Below, in pieces: positions 60,269 to 64,000 of a DNA stretch of 64,000 nt. Within the stretch, counting starts at the first letter, position 1; each line of letters starts with the position of its first letter. The stretch is from NCBI GenBank assembly GCA_002409965.1, contig DHON01000122.1:542-64541 (forward strand), written 5' to 3'. The notes beneath the pieces are model-generated. The model searched no databases. It was not told the DNA's origin and saw only the letters and a list, made by a program, of their open reading frames with translations. Source of the DNA: Firmicutes bacterium UBA5389 (GTDB taxonomy: Bacteria > Bacillota > DTU025). The position numbers and the translations under genes are program-made.

Positions 60269-61435
60269 ATGCTACGGTCTTCCATCAGATTCTCCAAGTC
60301 GGGCAAGCGCCGTCAGCAGAAGATCGTGGTGTTCGAGGAGACCGTGGATCCTGCCGACTGGGTTGAGATTCTGTCGGGCTGCAGGGGGCATGTGTTGAAG
60401 GAACTGCCTTTGGTGCACGGACTTCTCGTTCTGGTCGACGAGGATGAGGCGGCGGACGTGCAGTCGCTGGCTAGCTCCCGGTCGGGAGTGCTTCGAGTGG
60501 ATGACGATATCGACATCGATATGGTAGTTGAAGTGGGGCATCTGGCGTGGGGGCCCAAGTTCGTTGAGAACACGCCGTGGGGCCTATCCCGCATTAACCT
60601 AAAGGGTGTGGACCGGACAGGGAAGGGAGTCAAGATCGGTGTTCTGGACACGGGCGTGGATTCGACTCACCCGGACATCGGCCGGAACGTGAAGGGCGCA
60701 ATCAACGCTATCGGCGGCGCGGCGTCTGCGCGCGATGACAACGGGCATGGCACTCACGTGTCGGGCACCATAGCTGCTCTGAGAAACGGGGTCGGTGTTG
60801 TGGGCGTCGCGCCTGACGCCAGCGTCTACTCTGTGAAAGTGCTTGACAACCGAGGGTCGGGCAAGTTGTCCAGCCTGGCTCAGGGAATGGAGTGGTGCAT
60901 CGAACAGCAGATAAAGGTGGTCAATCTCAGTCTCAGCGCGAGCAGAGACAATCAGACGTTCAGAGACGTGGTGCAAAGCGCAAGGAAGGCAGGGATCACC
61001 ATGGTGTGCGCGGCGGGAAACAGCGGTCCATCGGCCAACACGGTGGGATACCCGGCCAAGTACATCGAGACTATCGCGGTTGCGGCTATAAACGACAAGG
61101 ACGCAGTGGCAGACTTCTCCAGCAGGGGGAGGGAGGTCGCGGTGAGCGCGCCGGGAGTGGAGATCCTCTCGACATGGCCAGGGCGGAGATACCGCAAGAG
61201 TACGGGCACGTCCATGGCGGCGCCGCACGTTACGGGCGCTGTCGCGCTCCTGCTGGAAGCCGACCCCGCGCTGACGCCGTCTGAGATCAAGTCTATCCTC
61301 CAATCCACGTCCACGCCGCTTTCAGGAGCGGGCCCCGATGAACAGGGGGCGGGTGTCATAGACGTTGCCGCGGCCCTGGCCAGAGTGGCCAGAAAGAGGA
61401 GTCTAGCAGCCTCGAAGGTGGAGGTGGCCACATGA
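60269..61435 (+). CDS. Subtilisin-like serine protease (S8), no signal peptide
   Basis: This 388-aa protease has an N-terminal propeptide-like region (about 1-90) and the catalytic triad in VLDTGVDSTHPDIG (Asp), DNGHGTHVSGTIAA (His) and GTSMAAPHVTGA (Ser), with an oxyanion Asn in CAAGNSGP. There is no signal peptide, so it is either cytoplasmic like intracellular subtilisins or exported by another route. ATG 60269 follows GGGGAGG. It overlaps the next gene by four bases. Confidence 0.92.
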   Translation: MLRSSIRFSKSGKRRQQKIVVFEETVDPADWVEILSGCRGHVLKELPLVHGLLVLVDEDEAADVQSLASSRSGVLRVDDDIDIDMVVEVGHLAWGPKFVENTPWGLSRINLKGVDRTGKGVKIGVLDTGVDSTHPDIGRNVKGAINAIGGAASARDDNGHGTHVSGTIAALRNGVGVVGVAPDASVYSVKVLDNRGSGKLSSLAQGMEWCIEQQIKVVNLSLSASRDNQTFRDVVQSARKAGITMVCAAGNSGPSANTVGYPAKYIETIAVAAINDKDAVADFSSRGREVAVSAPGVEILSTWPGRRYRKSTGTSMAAPHVTGAVALLLEADPALTPSEIKSILQSTSTPLSGAGPDEQGAGVIDVAAALARVARKRSLAASKVEVAT

Positions 61436-61923
61436 GATTGCCCACTGATTCCGAGAGCGTGGCTTTGATCCGGGCCTTGCGACCGTTCCTGAGCGATCGA
61501 GGGCAGTCGGCGGCAGACGACTTGCTGGGCTCTGTGAATCTCGTATCTGTATTCGATTCTCTGGGAGATGTCGTCAGGAAGCGGCGCGGGACGGGGTTGC
61601 ACGATCGCCCGCTGGCGTTCCTGTCGGGCCTGGCCAACCTGGACCTCGATCCCAAGATTGTGGCGAAGGCGGTGGAGAGCATGATGGATATGGAGAAACC
61701 TAAGACTCCGCGCGAACCTCAGGTTCCGCACGAACCTCAGGCTCCGCGGCCGGAGGATATCACCAAGATGCTGCAGACCGTGATGGCGAGAGCCTCGTCT
61801 GACCCAAGTTTCGCATCTCTCCTCGGCTCGTTGGCCGAGGAGGGAATGAGGTCCAATATGCTCCCTAAGCTAATGGAGACGCTTGGCCCGGGGCTCGCTC
61901 CTCCAGGCGATAGGCCAGAGTAG
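61432..61923 (+). CDS. Hypothetical protein coupled to the subtilase
   Basis: This 163-aa protein is mainly helical with two helical regions separated by a Pro/Glu linker in which the motif REPQVPHEPQAPRPED is repeated. It has no membrane segment and no family I recognise. Its start overlaps the subtilase stop, so it may be a partner, substrate or inhibitor of that protease; this is inference from position only. Confidence 0.7.
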   Translation: MRLPTDSESVALIRALRPFLSDRGQSAADDLLGSVNLVSVFDSLGDVVRKRRGTGLHDRPLAFLSGLANLDLDPKIVAKAVESMMDMEKPKTPREPQVPHEPQAPRPEDITKMLQTVMARASSDPSFASLLGSLAEEGMRSNMLPKLMETLGPGLAPPGDRPE

Positions 61924-61948
61924 AAGGGGTAAGATCGGAGGCGCGGCA

Positions 61949-62050
61949 GTGAAACTCGATGGTCTGTTTTCGTCAAACACAGGGCTTGGCAAGCTGTTGC
62001 CGCTCTTCATCCTGCTTGTCGTGTTCCTGTTCGTCGAATGGTGGTTCTAG
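61949..62050 (+). CDS. 33-aa Trp-containing membrane peptide
   Basis: GTG 61949 follows GGAGG at 61937-61941. The peptide has a short polar start, then LPLFILLVVFLFVEWWF, a single membrane helix ending in Trp-Trp. It is much too short for database-style recognition by eye but has all signs of translation. It resembles small sporulation or envelope membrane peptides only in general character. Confidence 0.5.
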   Translation: MKLDGLFSSNTGLGKLLPLFILLVVFLFVEWWF

Positions 62051-62080
62051 CATGCCCATGGGGCACGGGGGTGAGACGTA

Positions 62081-62197
62081 ATGACTGAGAAGAGCGCTGA
62101 AACCAAGACGACCTGGTTTCTCTGGGGATTCCCGTGGTGGTGGTGGCTGATCATCATCGGCATAGTACTGGTCGTAGTTTTCCTCCTGTTTAGATAG
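62081..62197 (+). CDS. 38-aa Trp-rich membrane peptide
   Basis: ATG 62081 follows GGGGGTGAGA. The peptide has a polar start (TEKSAETKTT), then WFLWGFPWWWWLIIIGIVL and a hydrophobic tail. Six tryptophans sit at one end of the membrane helix. Together with the 33-aa peptide just upstream it forms a pair of mini-membrane proteins. Confidence 0.5.
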   Translation: MTEKSAETKTTWFLWGFPWWWWLIIIGIVLVVVFLLFR

Positions 62198-62213
62198 TGC
62201 ATCGGTCCATTCC

Positions 62214-62239
62214 CAGGGCCGCGCGCGCGCGCGGCCCTG
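62214..62239. terminator. 26-bp perfect palindrome with (GC)n core
   Basis: CAGGGCC-(GC)n-GGCCCTG is fully self-complementary, 16 bp after the 38-aa gene. It may act as a terminator, but a stem without a loop and an alternating GC core could also adopt cruciform or Z-DNA forms. Confidence 0.5.
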
Positions 62240-62280
62240 CCGCTTATATCCAGCCCTGCTTTTCGCCTGCCTGCGATGGG

Positions 62281-62289
62281 TGGTATAAT
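62281..62289 (+). promoter_or_regulatory. Extended -10 promoter of the FAD oxidoreductase gene
   Basis: TGGTATAAT (TATAAT at 62284-62289) with only a poor -35 (TTTCGC at 62261-62266, 17 nt upstream). The leader to ATG 62344 is about 48 nt. Confidence 0.6.
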
Positions 62290-62343
62290 ACGCGTAGAGC
62301 GCTCAAGCTCAGACTGCAGTTCGAAGAGGAGGTTGCCTCGACC

Positions 62344-63591
62344 ATGAACCGTTCTGAAGAACCGGGCATTGTCATCATCGGACTTGGCCCGGCCGGCCTG
62401 ATGGCCCTTGAAGGAATAAGAGACCACGATCCGGACGTTCCCGTGACGATTGTGTCGGGCGAACCTCATTATGCCTACTTCCGCCCCAGGCTGTCACACC
62501 TCCTCGGATCAGAAATCGCGCCCGAGCGTATTGCTGTGAAACCGCCTGCATGGTACGGGGATCGCCGGGCAGAGGTGTTGCTCGGACGCATGGCGCGGGC
62601 CATCGATGCGGAGCGCAGAGAGGTCGTCCTCGACGACGATGCGCGTCTGCCTGCGCGCGCAATTGTGCTGGCCTGCGGCAGCAGGCCGTTCATGCCTCCG
62701 CTGCCCGGGCTCGACAGGGAGGGCGTGTTCGCCCTGCGCACGGCGGCCGATGCCCAGGCGATCACTAGAGCCTGCAGGCGCGCGCGGGAGGTTTGCGTGG
62801 TGGGCGCAGGCCCGCTCGGGCTGGAAGCGGCGTGGGCCCTGGCCAAGCTGGACCTCACGGTCCACCTGCTCGAACATGGGCCCCGGCTTCTCGGCAAGAT
62901 CCTGGACGAGCAGGCATCGCAGATGCTTTCGGACATCGTGGCGCGGGCAGGGATCAAGCTGCACCTTGCGGCTTCCAGCGAGTCAGTGACGGCGCGCGGA
63001 GTGCGACTGGCCTCAGGCGAGGAGATCCCAGGCGAAGTGGTGCTGTTCTCCACGGGGGTCAGGCCCAACTTGGACCTTGCGGAGTCGGCGGCGATCCGCG
63101 TCAACCGCGGAGTCGTGGTGGACTCCATGATGCGCACATCGCAGCCGTGGATACATGCCGCAGGCGATGTGGCGGAGTTTGCAGGCGCGCCCGGCGGTAC
63201 CTGGCCGGTGGCCATGGCTCAGGGAAAGGTGGCCGGCGCCAACGCTGCCGGGGCTATCGCCGACAACGCACTGATTGAGTATAAGGCTGTGCCGCCGTCG
63301 TACACTCTGATGGTGATGGGTACCAGGATCTTCACAATCGGGGATGTGCAGGATCAGGCTGGCGCGACAGCCGTCGTGTCCGAGGATGCGGCGCGAGGAA
63401 TCCGACGCAAGCTGGTGTTGTCTGGGGGAAGGCTCGTGGGCGGGCTGCTTTTTGGGGATCTGGCCAAATTTGACAAGGTGCGGGATGGCATCGAGCGGAG
63501 GATTGAGTTGCCGGAGGCGGGACCTGTGCCCGCGCCCGACTACGATCAGATCATGGACATGCTCATCGGGGCGCTCGCGCCCGCTCAGTAG
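62344..63591 (+). CDS. NAD(P)/FAD-dependent pyridine nucleotide-disulfide-type oxidoreductase
   Basis: This 415-aa protein has FAD Rossmann IVIIGLGPAGLMALEGI, the RPRLSHLL region, NAD motif CVVGAGPLGLEAAWALA, and GDVAEF at the FAD closing motif. It resembles rubredoxin or ferredoxin reductases and the first half of nitrite reductase NirB. The electron acceptor is unknown; no rubredoxin gene is adjacent. AGAGGAGG lies 11 bases before ATG 62344, a slightly long spacing. Confidence 0.85.
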   Translation: MNRSEEPGIVIIGLGPAGLMALEGIRDHDPDVPVTIVSGEPHYAYFRPRLSHLLGSEIAPERIAVKPPAWYGDRRAEVLLGRMARAIDAERREVVLDDDARLPARAIVLACGSRPFMPPLPGLDREGVFALRTAADAQAITRACRRAREVCVVGAGPLGLEAAWALAKLDLTVHLLEHGPRLLGKILDEQASQMLSDIVARAGIKLHLAASSESVTARGVRLASGEEIPGEVVLFSTGVRPNLDLAESAAIRVNRGVVVDSMMRTSQPWIHAAGDVAEFAGAPGGTWPVAMAQGKVAGANAAGAIADNALIEYKAVPPSYTLMVMGTRIFTIGDVQDQAGATAVVSEDAARGIRRKLVLSGGRLVGGLLFGDLAKFDKVRDGIERRIELPEAGPVPAPDYDQIMDMLIGALAPAQ

Positions 63592-63615
63592 CGATTGCCG
63601 TTCGGGAGGCTTGGT

Positions 63616-64000
63616 GATGCACGTTGAACACAAGAAAGCCAGGGTTGTCGCCTTTGGCTGCCAGATGAACGAGCGTGATGCCGAAACCATCTCAGGGCTC
63701 TTGGAGCAGATTGGATACGAAACGGCGCGGCCGGGCGAAGACGGCGGCGACCGCGGCGATGCTGACCTTGTTATATTCGTCACATGCTGCGTGCGGGAGA
63801 ACGCGGAGAACCGCGCCTTGGGCAATCTGGGCGACACGAAGAGGCTCAAAGAGCGCAGGCCGGGCATGATCGTAGGCATCTCGGGATGCATGGTGCAGCA
63901 GGAACACGTCAGGGCCATGGTGCGCGATCGAATGCCCTGGGTCGACCTGGTGTTTGGGACTCACAACATTCACCGACTGCCTGAGCTTGTGGCGCGGGTC
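63616..64000 (+). CDS. miaB: tRNA-2-methylthio-N6-dimethylallyladenosine synthase MiaB (5' part)
   Basis: The first 128 residues are present; the window ends inside the gene. The methylthiotransferase N-domain is clear: VVAFGCQMNERDAE, VIFVTCCVRENAENRALG and VGISGCMVQQE hold the three cysteines of the auxiliary 4Fe-4S cluster. The radical-SAM core is beyond the end. MiaB adds a methylthio group to i6A37 in tRNA. ATG 63616 follows GGGAGG six bases upstream. Confidence 0.9.

Noticed and set aside
1..64000. tRNA, rRNA, insertion sequences, prophage and attachment sites
   Set aside because: I saw no cloverleaf-like tRNA, rRNA segments, transposase or integrase genes, or terminal inverted repeats. 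All regions are explained by housekeeping-type operons.

Overview
The window is a GC-rich, gene-dense stretch of a bacterial chromosome with housekeeping operons and no sign of phage, insertion sequences or CRISPR. A complete spoIIIAA-AH operon, DivIVA/YlmH, RemA, the Asp23-AmaP pair and OLE RNA with OapA all point to a spore-forming Bacillota lineage. It also carries a type IV pilus secretin, an ExbB-ExbD-TonB set and an SLH/coiled-coil/C-terminal-helix protein of the Omp-alpha kind. Together these suggest a diderm (outer-membrane-bearing) sporulating Firmicute, for example a Limnochordia-like or other deep lineage. The taxonomic placement is inference from gene content only.

Layout. 1-0.8 kb: a stand-alone Hint-domain gene with its own promoter. 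1-4.6 kb: HlyD-like protein, yggS, ylmH, divIVA and a DUF5665 protein (division/envelope). 4.6-8.7 kb: DksA-type zinc finger, lspA, lgt, rluD-like, capA-like. 8.6-13.7 kb: rqcH on the minus strand, divergent from a Ca2+-type P-ATPase. 13.9-17.7 kb: yicC, actinobacterial-type mihF, remA, gmk, rpoZ, coaBC. 17.9-30 kb: type IV pilus operon pilB-T-C-A-D-M-N-O-(P-like)-Q, whose secretin carries eleven tandem periplasmic repeats. 30-31.8 kb: pepQ-like peptidase and efp. 31.9-37.1 kb: spoIIIAA-AH behind a sigma-E-like promoter. 37.2-38.5 kb: asp23, amaP, DUF2273. 38.5-50.2 kb: nusB, a TsaD-like paralogue, xseA, xseB, ispA, divergent PAP2, OLE RNA, oapA, dxs, tlyA, nadK, argR, recN. 50.3-53.2 kb: four-gene FAD/2Fe-2S amino-acid dehydrogenase-like cluster. 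53.2-59.3 kb: exbB, exbD, tonB, a cohesin-like exported protein and the SLH coiled-coil protein. 59.4-62.2 kb: minus-strand triheme cytochrome, subtilase, and several mini-membrane proteins. 62.3-64 kb: FAD oxidoreductase and the start of miaB.

The most notable items are: a ~610-nt OLE RNA with its own extended -10 promoter, a closing stem (42977-42986 with 43565-43574) and the cognate oapA; the repeat-expanded PilQ; and the outer-membrane toolkit next to sporulation genes. Recurring regulatory themes are extended -10 promoters of the form TGGTATAAT (OLE RNA, cytochrome, FAD oxidoreductase) and a near-identical long hairpin used twice (33-69 and 31807-31844). All gene starts were set by eye from Shine-Dalgarno spacing and family N-termini; those marked uncertain could move by a few codons.
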